Part shown: positions 39,448 to 48,479 of the stretch, one piece after another
Numbering within the stretch: the first letter of the stretch is position 1
Layout of the letters: each line of letters starts with the position of its first letter
Assembly (NCBI GenBank): GCA_019918135.1
Contig: WBZZ01006225.1
Location: 1 to 64,000, forward strand
Reading direction: 5' to 3'
DNA: 64,000 nucleotides
Source: Paulinella micropora
Lineage: Eukaryota; Cercozoa; Imbricatea; Euglyphida; Paulinellidae
Notes under the pieces: generated by a model
Told to the model about the DNA's origin: nothing
What the model saw: the letters and a program-made list of their open reading frames with translations, nothing else
Databases searched by the model: none
Translations under genes and position numbers: made by a program

Positions 39448-42400
39448 TTAGCTAAGAAGTTCGTCGTCAGACGACGATGCGTCTAGGTCCACGGCTGGGA
39501 TCTTGGCTGAACGTCGTGCCCCCGTGCGAGCCCTCGGCCGCGAAGCTGGGGAGGCGGACGGCGGAACCCGCCCTGAGGCGGCTGGCTTTTCCTTCTTCTT
39601 CTCCGTCTTCACTGCCTCGAGCCTAGAGTCAGCTGCCGCTGCGTTGTAGATATCCTTGTACTTAGTCTTTCTGTTACCACCCGGCGGTATCTCGTTGAGG
39701 GTCAAGTCGTACAGAGGCCCAAGAACTTGCAGCAGTGCATTTCTACGACTGTCCCCTCCAGCTTTCGGTGCGCTCACAGCCGCTTGGATCTTCTGGCCGA
39801 CCTTGATATTCTTTCTCTTGGCGACCTGCCTGATTACCTCTTTGATAATCTCTGCCTCCGACACACTTTCGTGCTGGCCGAGCCTCTTACGAACTCTCTC
39901 GCGTGCCTCAACGAATTCTGCACGCCTGCGAGCATGGCGGTCGGGCTTCACCACCGGTGAGGTGGGGCGGTCAGGTGGGAGCTCATGGAAGTCCTTCCCT
40001 TCCTCTTCGGCCTCCTCATCGGCCTCCACTTCCTTGGGCTCCTCGTTGTCATTCTCATCGGCGCCCCTGGGGATCACGGGGGGATAATGAGCCGGGGGGT
40101 TGGAGTTGGAGTTGCGAGGGACCTTCTCAGGGGACTGAGGAAGGAAATCAGGTAGTGTTTCCTGGTGCTTGTGCTGCCCAAAGTCTAGGCCCCCAGGGCT
40201 ACGCACGGAATAAGGATCCGGGCTGTAGCTGGAGGCACGCGGGATCGAGGGCACGGGATAAGTGTGTGGACCGGGTGAAGCAGGTGGTGTTTCGTCCGTT
40301 CCCGCAGGCTGTTCAAGGTTTAGATCCTCACTGCCAGCCAAAGCGGCGCTGGGAGAGAGAGAGGAGGAGCGCGTGCGCGCCGGCCGGGTGGCGGCAGGAC
40401 TGGCGGAGCGCCAGGTCACTACGTTGGCGGGGGGAGGAGGGGAGGAGTGCGTGTCGGTTTGCGGGTGCCAGGTGACGGAGTTGAGAGGAGGCAGGATGGC
40501 CAAGCCGCCCGTGTCAGTGCCAAGGCTCGTGAAGAACGGTCGCGCCTCGTCGGCGGCAACTTCGTGGCGGCCGGGGGCGGCAGCGGGCTCGTAAGCTCCA
40601 TCATTGTGGCCCTGGACCTGGCCGGCGTGGTAGGCAGGAGGGGTGTGCGCGTCTGCCTGCGGAGGCCAGGCGAAGCTGGCGCTGGGGGAGAGGTCTCCGC
40701 CAGGAATCTCGTCAGCGTAGGGAGGCCTGGGAGCAGGTCGGCTCGCGGCAGCGTCAGTCAGGGTACCGACAGGAGTGGGCAAGGGGCCATGCTCTTCAGT
40801 TGTCCGTGGTACAGGGAGGGAGGGCCACGCCCCACCACCTGGTCTAGCAGCCAGGGGGGCGCCGCCGATCGCTGTCACCGTCGGTGCCAAAGGAGGAGGC
40901 CTACCCAGAGAGCCAGGAACCGGGGCGCTGACGGCGGCCAGGGGGGTCACCGGAAACGTGGGCTGCCTGGGCGCTCGGTAGAGGGGGCCGTTACCAGAGC
41001 TGCCGGAGCTGTTGCTGCTAGGGCTGCTGCTGCTAGGGCTGCTGGAGCTGGAGCTACTGCCTGCGACGCTGGGGCGGCTGCTGCTGGAGCTGCTGCTTGG
41101 GCTGCTGGAGCTGCTGCTAGGGCTGCTGGAGCTGCTGCTTGTGACGCTGGGGCGACTGCTGCTGCTGGAGCTGCTGGAGCTGTTGGAGCTACTGCTTGTG
41201 ACGCTGGGGCGGCTGCTGCTGGAGCTGCTGGAGCTGCTGCTGGAGCTGCTGCTTGTGACGCTGGAGCTGCTGCTTGTGACGCTGGGGCGGCTGCTGGAGC
41301 TGGAGCTGCTGGAGCTGCTGGAGCTGGAGCTGCTGCTGGAGCTACTGCTTGTGACGCTGGAGCTGCTGCTTGTGACGCTGGGGCTGCTGCTTGTGACGCT
41401 GGGGCGGCTGCTGGAGCTGCTGGAGCTGCTGGGGCGGCTGCTGGAGCTGGAGCTGCTGCTAGAACTGCTGCTAGAGGTGCTGGAGGTGCGAGCAGCGGCG
41501 TCCACTCCCACTACAGCCAGCAACCAGGGCAGCCAGCTCCAATCTGTGTCCTTCCTGGGCATTCCGCGACAGCGAAAGCACTGTACCTCCGTGATTGTTA
41601 TGAAGAAGTCTCTACTCTGCTCCCCAAGTTTCCCTGGTGCACGGAAGCACTCGGCGAGGCGTGGGTTCGCCGACAGTGCATACGGTCCATACGGGGCGAC
41701 CCACTGAGTCCGTTGTACATAACTTACTAGCTGTTGCGCCAAGCCTACTAGCAGCTGCGCCAACTGGTCATGGTAGTGGCCGCCGTCTGGGCTGGGCGGG
41801 GGCCCGCCGCCCGCCGCCCGCGCTGCCGCCTCTGCTGCCTCTGCCCCGCACCACCGCCACCAGGCGCCGTACGCAGCTACTGCCTCCGGGCCGCGCTCCG
41901 CGACCAGCTCCAGCACCCCCGCCAGGTACCGGTGTCCTGCCTCCTGCCTCAACAGGCCGGCGACGAGGGCTAGGGCATTGCACGACCAGAGCCAGTCGTC
42001 CAGCTTCTTCTCGTCCGACAGCACCTGGCCCGGCGCGAAGTACAGACAACGGGCGGGGTCCACGAACAGCAGCTTCAGCGGCGGTTGGCTCCCGGGGGGG
42101 CCGCTGCGTGCCAGCTGGGCGAGCGAGAAGCCGTTGTACACCAGGTTTGCTTTGCTCAGTGCCCCCAGCCACCGCTCCGCCCAGGCCGTGAATTCGGGTA
42201 CGGACGCCGTGAGGGCGGGCTGCACTCCGCCGGCCTCGGGCATCTCCACCCGTAGCCACTGCGACGCACCCCCGTCCACGGACACGAGCCCCGCGACGGG
42301 CGCGGCCAGGCCCAGTGACGCCAAGTAAGCTTGCAGCTGCGCACCTAGCGTGGCCAAGGTCAGCGTTCCGTCGGCGGGCTCGACCTGGTAGGCCCTCCCG

Positions 42401-42741
42401 CCCGTGCTCGTGCGGTAGTCGCGGCCGTCGTCGGACCCGCCCGGCGTCGGGTACTTGGCCTGGAATTGAGCCTTTGTCAGGCGGAGCACTTCCAGCCCCT
42501 TGCCCTCCTGCGGGCGGTAGCGCTCCACCTGCTGGGCCAGCCAGGCCAGGCGGACCTCTGGGGCGTCCGCGAGCCGCAGCTGGCCGTTCTGAAAACGGAG
42601 TTCCGTATATACCGTATTGGCTAGCCACTCCACCGGCTCGGCGACGCCGCACTCTGCGCATGGCTTCTTCTTCCCGGTCTGCATCGCGGCCCAGATCTCC
42701 CTGGCAGGCGCCGCCCAATCGCGAGGGTCAGGGCTCGCCAT
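39448..42741 (-). CDS. Paralogue 2 of the anchored family, with a very long poly-Ser tail
   Basis: ATG at 42,741 (MASPDPRDWAAPAREIW), ~1,097 residues. A CAEC pair is followed by VEWLANTVYTELRF, matching the family signature. The core has LASLGLAAPVAGLVSVDGG, LSKANLVYNGFSLAQL, LLFVDPARCLYFAPG and DDWLWSCNALALVAGLL. It ends in the anchor-like WSWLPWLLAVVGVDAA at about residue 400. Then come ~180 residues of poly-Ser broken by RPSVTSSSS units (41,000-41,480), a Pro/Ser-rich middle and a charged C-terminal region (ERVRKRLGQHESVSEAEIIK) with a final SSSDDELL. The tail resembles glycosylated or phosphorylated linker regions. This is the longest ATG-led frame of the three paralogues. Confidence 0.65.
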   Translation of the reverse strand: MASPDPRDWAAPAREIWAAMQTGKKKPCAECGVAEPVEWLANTVYTELRFQNGQLRLADAPEVRLAWLAQQVERYRPQEGKGLEVLRLTKAQFQAKYPTPGGSDDGRDYRTSTGGRAYQVEPADGTLTLATLGAQLQAYLASLGLAAPVAGLVSVDGGASQWLRVEMPEAGGVQPALTASVPEFTAWAERWLGALSKANLVYNGFSLAQLARSGPPGSQPPLKLLFVDPARCLYFAPGQVLSDEKKLDDWLWSCNALALVAGLLRQEAGHRYLAGVLELVAERGPEAVAAYGAWWRWCGAEAAEAAARAAGGGPPPSPDGGHYHDQLAQLLVGLAQQLVSYVQRTQWVAPYGPYALSANPRLAECFRAPGKLGEQSRDFFITITEVQCFRCRGMPRKDTDWSWLPWLLAVVGVDAAARTSSTSSSSSSSSSSSSSRPSSSSSSSSRPSVTSSSPSVTSSSSSVTSSSSSSSSSSSSSSSSSSSSRPSVTSSSSSVTSSSSSSSSSSSSSSRPSVTSSSSNSSSSSSSSSRPSVTSSSSSSPSSSSSSPSSSSSSSRPSVAGSSSSSSSPSSSSPSSNSSGSSGNGPLYRAPRQPTFPVTPLAAVSAPVPGSLGRPPPLAPTVTAIGGAPLAARPGGGAWPSLPVPRTTEEHGPLPTPVGTLTDAAASRPAPRPPYADEIPGGDLSPSASFAWPPQADAHTPPAYHAGQVQGHNDGAYEPAAAPGRHEVAADEARPFFTSLGTDTGGLAILPPLNSVTWHPQTDTHSSPPPPANVVTWRSASPAATRPARTRSSSLSPSAALAGSEDLNLEQPAGTDETPPASPGPHTYPVPSIPRASSYSPDPYSVRSPGGLDFGQHKHQETLPDFLPQSPEKVPRNSNSNPPAHYPPVIPRGADENDNEEPKEVEADEEAEEEGKDFHELPPDRPTSPVVKPDRHARRRAEFVEARERVRKRLGQHESVSEAEIIKEVIRQVAKRKNIKVGQKIQAAVSAPKAGGDSRRNALLQVLGPLYDLTLNEIPPGGNRKTKYKDIYNAAAADSRLEAVKTEKKKEKPAASGRVPPSASPASRPRARTGARRSAKIPAVDLDASSSDDELLS

Positions 42742-43357
42742 GCTACCACCCTCTCTTTGCACACTAGGAGCTACGCGCCCCCGTCCGGGGAGAGCAAAGG
42801 GCGAGGGGAAGTACAAAGGGGCGGAGGGGCGAAGGGGGGGGGAAGGACGGAGCGAGGGCCACGGCGGGGCGCGGCGCCAGCCCCGTGGGGGGGGGAGAGG
42901 GCGCCTCGCCACCGTCGTCCCGCACCCCTGCTTGCTCCCCGGACGGTGGCGGGCGGGGGTGCCAGGTTCTCCGCGCCTGCTCCGTACGCGGGGAGGGGAG
43001 GGGGGAAGCCCTCTTCTCTCCCCCCCTGGCCGGGCCCGGGACGAGGCCAGCCGGCTGTCGGGGGGCGGGGGCCGCGGCCGGTAGGTGCACCCGCGACCCA
43101 AGGAAGGAGCCCCCCCGCCCGGCCCCCGGGCTGCCCCCGCCCACGTCCTGGCGCTGCGCTCTGTTCGGGGGGGGGGGGCGCACGCTAGCGCCGCGGCGGC
43201 CCCTCCTGCCCAGGCTAACAGCGAGAACAACCATGATCTTTAATCGAAAACCCTTCAGGCTTTGTCGTCATCGCCTCCCCCCCCTTCCCCCGCCCAAGCA
43301 AGCAAGTCAGATTGGTGTTCTCCCCCAGGGAAAGAAAAGGCTCCTAGCCCCCTAGGT

Positions 43358-44761
43358 CTACTTCTGCTTGTACCGCTCAGCAGACTGCTTTTGTGCGCGT
43401 ACGCTTATGGCTCGTTCGAGCGCTGGGTGCGCTGCCCGTACAACAACAGTCTCATCCCCTGCCGCCCGCGCTTCGTTGTTGGCAGGGAACTGCTGCCTGA
43501 TGGCCTCTATCACCGCAGAGATCAAGCCCTTCTCTTGCTCCTTCGCGGAATCGGTCATTTCTTGTCCGCTCGCACGCGTGCCAGCGGACTGCGTCTTAAT
43601 ATACTCCCGTGCATCTTTGTACGCGCTGCCGGCCGGCTTCCTCATGACGCCATGGGTGGCGATGAGTCTGAGGGTAGCTGTCAGGATTTCCAGCTCGCTG
43701 GGATTTGGCCCCAGCTCCCGCGACAAGAGCCCGCGGAGGTCCGCTATCGCCCCCTGCCGCTCGTCGGCGGGGCCGCGCTCGGCGCGTTGCTTTGCGACGT
43801 TTTCTACCTTCTCTGCTAGGTATTGTACTGCTTGCTTCGCTGCGTTCGGCGCCGACGTCGCTGTATTCTCCGGATCCAAGCGCTGCCCAATGGCACGAAA
43901 CAACCGAGTCGTGAGTTTCTCTCTCTGGGCCCCCGGGCCACGTTCAGGAAGAGTGTCTGCCTCTTCCAACAGCTCGGCGGTCTTTCCGTCGATGGCGCCC
44001 TTACCATCGGTCCGGGCCAGGTACCGGAGCGTAGCCTCTGCTGTCTTCACTGTTGCCAGCCCGGGCTCCTCCGTCTGCACCGGGGACTCCAACCGTGCGA
44101 GGTATCTGCGCAGCAAAGCCGCCTGTGTGGAAATCTCTTGTCTGTCGACGGTCCTGGCACTGGGCTGCGGGCTTGGGTCTGGTCGACTGGCACCCGTGCG
44201 GCCCGGGAGGTGCGAGGGCCCGGCGGCGACCGCGCCGCTGGCCTTAAGGCGCTTGGACGTGGCTGACATGTCCGTCGCCGCCACAGCCTTGCGCCGTGGC
44301 GTTAGCGCGCTCGGCCGCTGCCAGGCCAGGTCTTCTCCCGCCGCTCGCGCTAGGTACTCTACCGCCGCCTGCGCTGCTAGTGGCTGCGTGAAGTCTTTCT
44401 CTTCTCGGCCCAAGCACTCCCAAATCTTCAGCAGCACTTGTTTCACTGTCTCTCGGACCCTGTCCCTCTGTCTGCCGCTGGTCGAAACCACGGAGACAAG
44501 GCGCCGAAGCTCCTCTGCCTCTTCCCGCAATTTCGTTCGGTCTGCACCTCGCTCCGCATTGTCAATGTAGCAGAGCGTAGCTATCATAGCCGCCAGTGTC
44601 CCGGCCTCCACCAGAGACCCTAATTTCGTGAGGCACCAGCGCAGCCTTGCTTCCTCCACTTTGAACTTCCCGAACGTATAAGTCGTCTTCGCTACCGGTT
44701 CAGCTAACGGCGGCTCTGTGGCGTCGCTGGGCCCAAGACGCTCGGGCGCGGCCGCTTCCAT
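43358..44761 (-). CDS. Alpha-helical repeat protein (ATLRYLA repeats)
   Basis: ATG at 44,761 (MEAAAPERLGPSDATEPPL), ~467 residues. Three or four imperfect repeats of ~110 residues are visible. Each has a helix like LVEAGTLAAMIATLCYI or LATVKTAEATLRYLA, an acidic linker, and a helix like RETVKQVLLKIWECLG or KLTTRLFRAIGQRLD leading to AAQAAVEYLA or AAKQAVQYLA. No known repeat family fits exactly; HEAT/ARM-like packing is plausible. Two shorter frames upstream (44,704-44,943 and 44,919-45,185) carry the same repeat. Confidence 0.55.
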   Translation of the reverse strand: MEAAAPERLGPSDATEPPLAEPVAKTTYTFGKFKVEEARLRWCLTKLGSLVEAGTLAAMIATLCYIDNAERGADRTKLREEAEELRRLVSVVSTSGRQRDRVRETVKQVLLKIWECLGREEKDFTQPLAAQAAVEYLARAAGEDLAWQRPSALTPRRKAVAATDMSATSKRLKASGAVAAGPSHLPGRTGASRPDPSPQPSARTVDRQEISTQAALLRRYLARLESPVQTEEPGLATVKTAEATLRYLARTDGKGAIDGKTAELLEEADTLPERGPGAQREKLTTRLFRAIGQRLDPENTATSAPNAAKQAVQYLAEKVENVAKQRAERGPADERQGAIADLRGLLSRELGPNPSELEILTATLRLIATHGVMRKPAGSAYKDAREYIKTQSAGTRASGQEMTDSAKEQEKGLISAVIEAIRQQFPANNEARAAGDETVVVRAAHPALERAISVRAQKQSAERYKQK

Positions 44762-44943
44762 CGCCTCCACCGGTTTGCCCCCGGCGTTTCTGTGCGGTGC
44801 TCTGTTGCGCTTGGTACCTGTGATGCTAGGTGCCCTATCGCCGCCCGTGCTGCTTTCGTCCGCGTGAAGGATTTTTCTTCGTGGCCCAGGCACCACCAAA
44901 TGTGCCGAAGCACTTGTGTCACAGCCATCCAAGTCCCGTCCAC
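44704..44943 (-). CDS. Short frame carrying half of the ATLRYLA-type repeat
   Basis: Contains VTQVLRHIWWCLGHEEKSFT and ARAAIGHLASQ, closely matching QVLLKIWECLGREEKDFT and QAAVEYLARA in the 43,358 gene. It has no ATG of its own that is convincing. Together with its neighbours it shows that this repeat was duplicated several times here. Confidence 0.5.
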   Translation of the reverse strand: MDGTWMAVTQVLRHIWWCLGHEEKSFTRTKAARAAIGHLASQVPSATEHRTETPGANRWRRWKRPRPSVLGPATPQSRR

Positions 44944-45185
44944 CGGTCGGAGACGTTCTGAATTCCGGAGAGGTCGCGCTGACGCTTCTCTGCAGCCGCC
45001 ACCAAGTCAGTCATTTCCGTTTCATCGCGCTCCGTAGTATGGGAGGCGAGGTAACGAAGCGTGGCTACCACGACCGCCAGTGTTCCGGCCTCCTCCGGCA
45101 CCGGAGACCCCGATAGTGCGAGGCAGCCACGAAGCTCTTTTTCTTCCTCTTCAAGGTCAAGAAACTTCCAAGCCGTGCTCGCCAT
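44919..45185 (-). CDS. Short frame carrying the other half of the ATLRYLA-type repeat
   Basis: ATG at 45,185 (MASTAWKFLDLEEEEKELRG). It includes VPEEAGTLAVVVATLRYLAS, nearly the same as LVEAGTLAAMIATLCYI in the 43,358 gene, and an acidic linker. It may be a partial duplicate. Confidence 0.5.
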   Translation of the reverse strand: MASTAWKFLDLEEEEKELRGCLALSGSPVPEEAGTLAVVVATLRYLASHTTERDETEMTDLVAAAEKRQRDLSGIQNVSDRWTGLGWL

Positions 45186-45447
45186 CGCTCGAGCTGGCAG
45201 AGGCCCGGCTGCGTCCGGCGGCGTGCCGTCGGGCGCCGGGCCTGGGTCCGGCTCGCCGGTCTGCCCGCGGCGTGCGCTGCGCACACTGCGTTGGACGGGG
45301 GCTGCTGGCGGGCTGCTGGCGGAGTCGTCGTTCGCCTTGTCGCCCCTGGGGCGCTTGGGGGGTGCCGCTGGCGGGAGTAGGCGCTTCCGTCGTCCTGGCG
45401 TTAGCCTACCGCGCCCGGAGCCCGGGCCGTCCGGGGGGCGGTCGGCC

Positions 45448-46797
45448 CTACCGGCGCCGGCAGGTCGTCGTCGGGGCCGGCGGCAGTGCGGGGGCCGGCG
45501 GGGGTGGTGGTAGCGACCGGGGCGCCGTTAGCGCCGTCGCCCGGCGGCGAGCGGCTGGAGGCCGCGGGCGCCGGGCCGGGCGGGGGGGCCGGCGGCTCCG
45601 GTGCCACAGGGCCAGTGCCGCCAAGAGCCCGGGCACACGCTCCATCGCCTGCTGGCGCCCCGGCTCTACCTGGCCGGCCGGCCACCCGTGGATGCTTACC
45701 CGAGCCTGCTGGTCCGTGCCGACGACGAGGATGGCTGTCCGCGCCGGTACTTGGGCCTGAAAATGCAGGCCGTGCAGGGAGGAGGAGGCTGGCTGCTCCC
45801 ACACCGACACCAAGTCCGGCCAGGCGACGTCCCGGTTCTTCGTGTAAGCGGCCAAGGCCCCCAGCACGGCAGCATAGTAGCCGCCCTCGTCGGCCTGTAC
45901 AGACGCCCGCCGCCACCAAGCGACGTACTCCTGCGCCGTCTTGGCCGTCTGCTTTCTGGCGATCAGGTCTAGGACCCTGGGGAGCGCACAGTGCTCCTCT
46001 ACGAGCAGCCGGGCCAGGAGGCTGTACGCGTTGCAGAGCCACACGAAGTCAGCTTGTTGCCTGTCACCGGGGCGGAGGCTCAGGCACTGGGCGGGCTCCA
46101 GGCTCACGAGCTGGTATGTTCCTGGCCCCGACGGCCGCAGGCTCTTGCTGCGAAAGCCACTGTAGAGGAGGGAGGCTCCGCAGAGGGCCGTCAGAAACCG
46201 AGCGAAGAAGCGAGCATACCCCACTGCCTCGTCGCCACGGTCCTCGTTTGTCGGTTGCGGCTTGTCCACGAGGAGCCAGTGCGAGGGTCGTCCGTCGCCT
46301 TGCACAGTTGCCAGGGCGCGGGCCCTTAGCGCCAAGCCCCGCGAGCGGTGCTTTAGCGTCAAGCGCGGCGACGCGAAGTAGTACAGCAGCTGTGCGCGCC
46401 GGGTCGCAGCGGCTTCCGTAAATTCGTGGTCTCGGATCCTCACTGGCAGCTCCTGTGCTCCGCTGAACCCGAGTTCGCCTAGTTTAAGTCTCGCCTTCTC
46501 GTTGGTCTTTTCTTTGCGCCGTTGGCCGGTGGTGCCCGAGCGATCGGGCACCCCAGGCGATTGCTTGTAGTAGTACGGAAGCCCCTCTGCGCTGTGCCGG
46601 CCGCCAAATAACTGCAGCTGCGCCAGTAGCCACTCGGCGGGTACGGCCCGGGCTCGCACTAGCTCTGCTACCAGCTGCCCCTCCCGCTCGACCAAGCTAA
46701 GCTGGTGGTAGGCCGTGTTCGCTAGCCAGGGGACCAGGCGCCGGGTGGTTCTTGGCTCGTCGGAACGGCGTGGTGTAGCAGCCGCCGCCTGCGACAT
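45448..46797 (-). CDS. Paralogue 3 of the anchored family
   Basis: ATG at 46,797 (MSQAAAATPRRSDEPRTTRR), ~449 residues. The family signature is RLVPWLANTAYHQLSL, without the Cys pair of the other two. The core shows VPAEWLLAQLQLFGGR, LCGASLLYSGFRSKSL, YQLVSLEPAQCLSLRPGD and DFVWLCNAYSLLARLLV, then AQEYVAWWRRASV. The anchor position is VPGLLAALALWHRS at about residue 380, followed by a Pro/Arg tail much shorter than in the other copies. All three copies are on the minus strand within 11 kb, which fits tandem duplication followed by divergence. Confidence 0.6.
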   Translation of the reverse strand: MSQAAAATPRRSDEPRTTRRLVPWLANTAYHQLSLVEREGQLVAELVRARAVPAEWLLAQLQLFGGRHSAEGLPYYYKQSPGVPDRSGTTGQRRKEKTNEKARLKLGELGFSGAQELPVRIRDHEFTEAAATRRAQLLYYFASPRLTLKHRSRGLALRARALATVQGDGRPSHWLLVDKPQPTNEDRGDEAVGYARFFARFLTALCGASLLYSGFRSKSLRPSGPGTYQLVSLEPAQCLSLRPGDRQQADFVWLCNAYSLLARLLVEEHCALPRVLDLIARKQTAKTAQEYVAWWRRASVQADEGGYYAAVLGALAAYTKNRDVAWPDLVSVWEQPASSSLHGLHFQAQVPARTAILVVGTDQQARVSIHGWPAGQVEPGRQQAMERVPGLLAALALWHRSRRPPRPARRPRPPAARRRATALTAPRSLPPPPPAPALPPAPTTTCRRR

Positions 46798-47511
46798 CCT
46801 GGCCGGGGCTGGGCACTCTCGCCGGGGCTTTAGCCACCCATAGCTAGCCCTCCTCTCGGCGACGGGGGCACGAGCAAGCCGGCTGGGCGGGGCGAGGCGG
46901 AGAGGAGGGGAGCGGCGCGCGGGAGCCCTCCCCCCCCCGGTCCCCGGCGGCCGGGAAAGGGGGGAGCCCCCCCCCTCTCCTCCCTCCCTGTTGGGGACCG
47001 ACGGCCCACGGCACGGGGGTGGGCAGGGGGGGGGCGGCCCCCCTCCTTCTACCCCGGCCAGCGCCACCTCGGCTGGCCAGGGGGCGCCGCGCGTACGGCG
47101 CGCTGCTTGGCCTGCCGCCGTCGGCGGTGTGGGGGGGCGCCCTCGTCCAACCCGTGCCCGAGGCCCCCCCCGTCCGGCCTCCCGCGGCGCAAACCGCCCG
47201 GACGAACGGTGTACCCGCCTGGCTAGCTAGGCACGGTCCGCCGCCCAAGGTACGACGGCCGCGCGCCGGGCCTGCCGGGCCCACTGACGCACCGGGGGGG
47301 GGGTGCGGGCGGCCCGGGGAGGCAGAGCCTGGCGCGCCTCTCGGTCCCCCGCACCCCCTAGCGGCCTCCTCCAGCCCACTCTCCCTCCCCCCCCCAGCGT
47401 GCCGAGCGCTTGGAGGGGGGGGAGGAGCTGCCCCCCCCCGCACCCCCTGGCCGCTGCCACTCGAAGACCACGGGCTGCCCTCCTAGCGGAACACTGTCCC
47501 CTTTCTTCCTC

Positions 47512-48165
47512 ATGTTCTGGGCCATCGTCAGTGGCTGGTGCCTGGCCCGGGCGGACAACGGCTGCGTCTGCGAGAGTTGCGACCAAACGCTCGAGATAGC
47601 GGGGGAAGCCTGGTCCGGGGCGGGCGTGCTCTCTGCCGAGTGTCCAGCCCGGGCCCGCGTCTACGTCAGCACCCTGCAGTTGCGCGCGGATGACTACTGG
47701 CTGAGTGACCCGTCGGCTTTTATCGTCAAGGCCACGCCGGACCCTGACCCTGAAAGCAAGCTGTACTATCCTTCTCTCTCTACCGGGCCCGGCCCGTTAG
47801 CTGTTGACGACAACGGCAACAGCAGTTGGTACGCGGTGTCTTGCGTTGATTTCCGGACGCGGCGTACACTGGACGGCCATCGCCTGTACCTCTACCTGCA
47901 GTGCCAGAACCTGCTGCTGCCGTGCAGGATCCACTACCGCGGACTGTTTGGCTGCGAGTACGCTAGGGCAAGCGCTAGGCCCGCCGGCTTCATCATCGCA
48001 ACCTTGTTCTTGCCCTGCCTTGTCTGTCTCTCGTGCGGTGGGTGCCTGCGCTTGTATTTCCCCGAGCGCGGGGGGAAGGGCTTGGCTGAAAACGGCGTCC
48101 TGGAGGCAGAGCTTGCTGAGTTCAAGGCTGCCGACTTCTCTTCCGCACAGCCACCGCCCGCCTAG
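47512..48165 (+). CDS. Type I membrane glycoprotein-like protein
   Basis: I use ATG 47,512, which opens a signal peptide (MFWAIVSGWCLARADNGC); the frame upstream is Pro-rich spacer. The ~150-residue ectodomain is Cys-rich (CVCESCDQTLEIA ... CQNLLLPCRIHYRGLFGC) with an NSS glycosylation site. A transmembrane segment (GFIIATLFLPCLVCLSC, about residues 162-180) precedes a ~35-residue acidic cytoplasmic tail. The family is unknown. It is divergent from paralogue 3 to its left. Confidence 0.6.
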   Translation: MFWAIVSGWCLARADNGCVCESCDQTLEIAGEAWSGAGVLSAECPARARVYVSTLQLRADDYWLSDPSAFIVKATPDPDPESKLYYPSLSTGPGPLAVDDNGNSSWYAVSCVDFRTRRTLDGHRLYLYLQCQNLLLPCRIHYRGLFGCEYARASARPAGFIIATLFLPCLVCLSCGGCLRLYFPERGGKGLAENGVLEAELAEFKAADFSSAQPPPA

Positions 48166-48479
48166 CATAGCAGACGCAATGGGGTAGCTGGCGTTACTTA
48201 CTCGGCCCGGCTAGCGGCGGGCCGGGTGCGCCCAGAGTGCAACACGGGGCTGCTGCTGGACGCTGGGGTTTGCCGGTGCGCGTGTGCCCACAGCGCCCGG
48301 GGGGGGCACATCCCGACCGCCGGACTTCTTGCCTGGGCCGCTGGCGGCAGGTGGTGACTACCGCGGGGCCTAGCAGTAGTTTTGCTTTCTGCGGTAGGTT
48401 TGGTGACTGAACCTAAGCTAAAACGAACTCTTGTCTTTGTCTGTCGGAGGGGGGGGGGAAATCCGCCTCCTGCCGGTGC

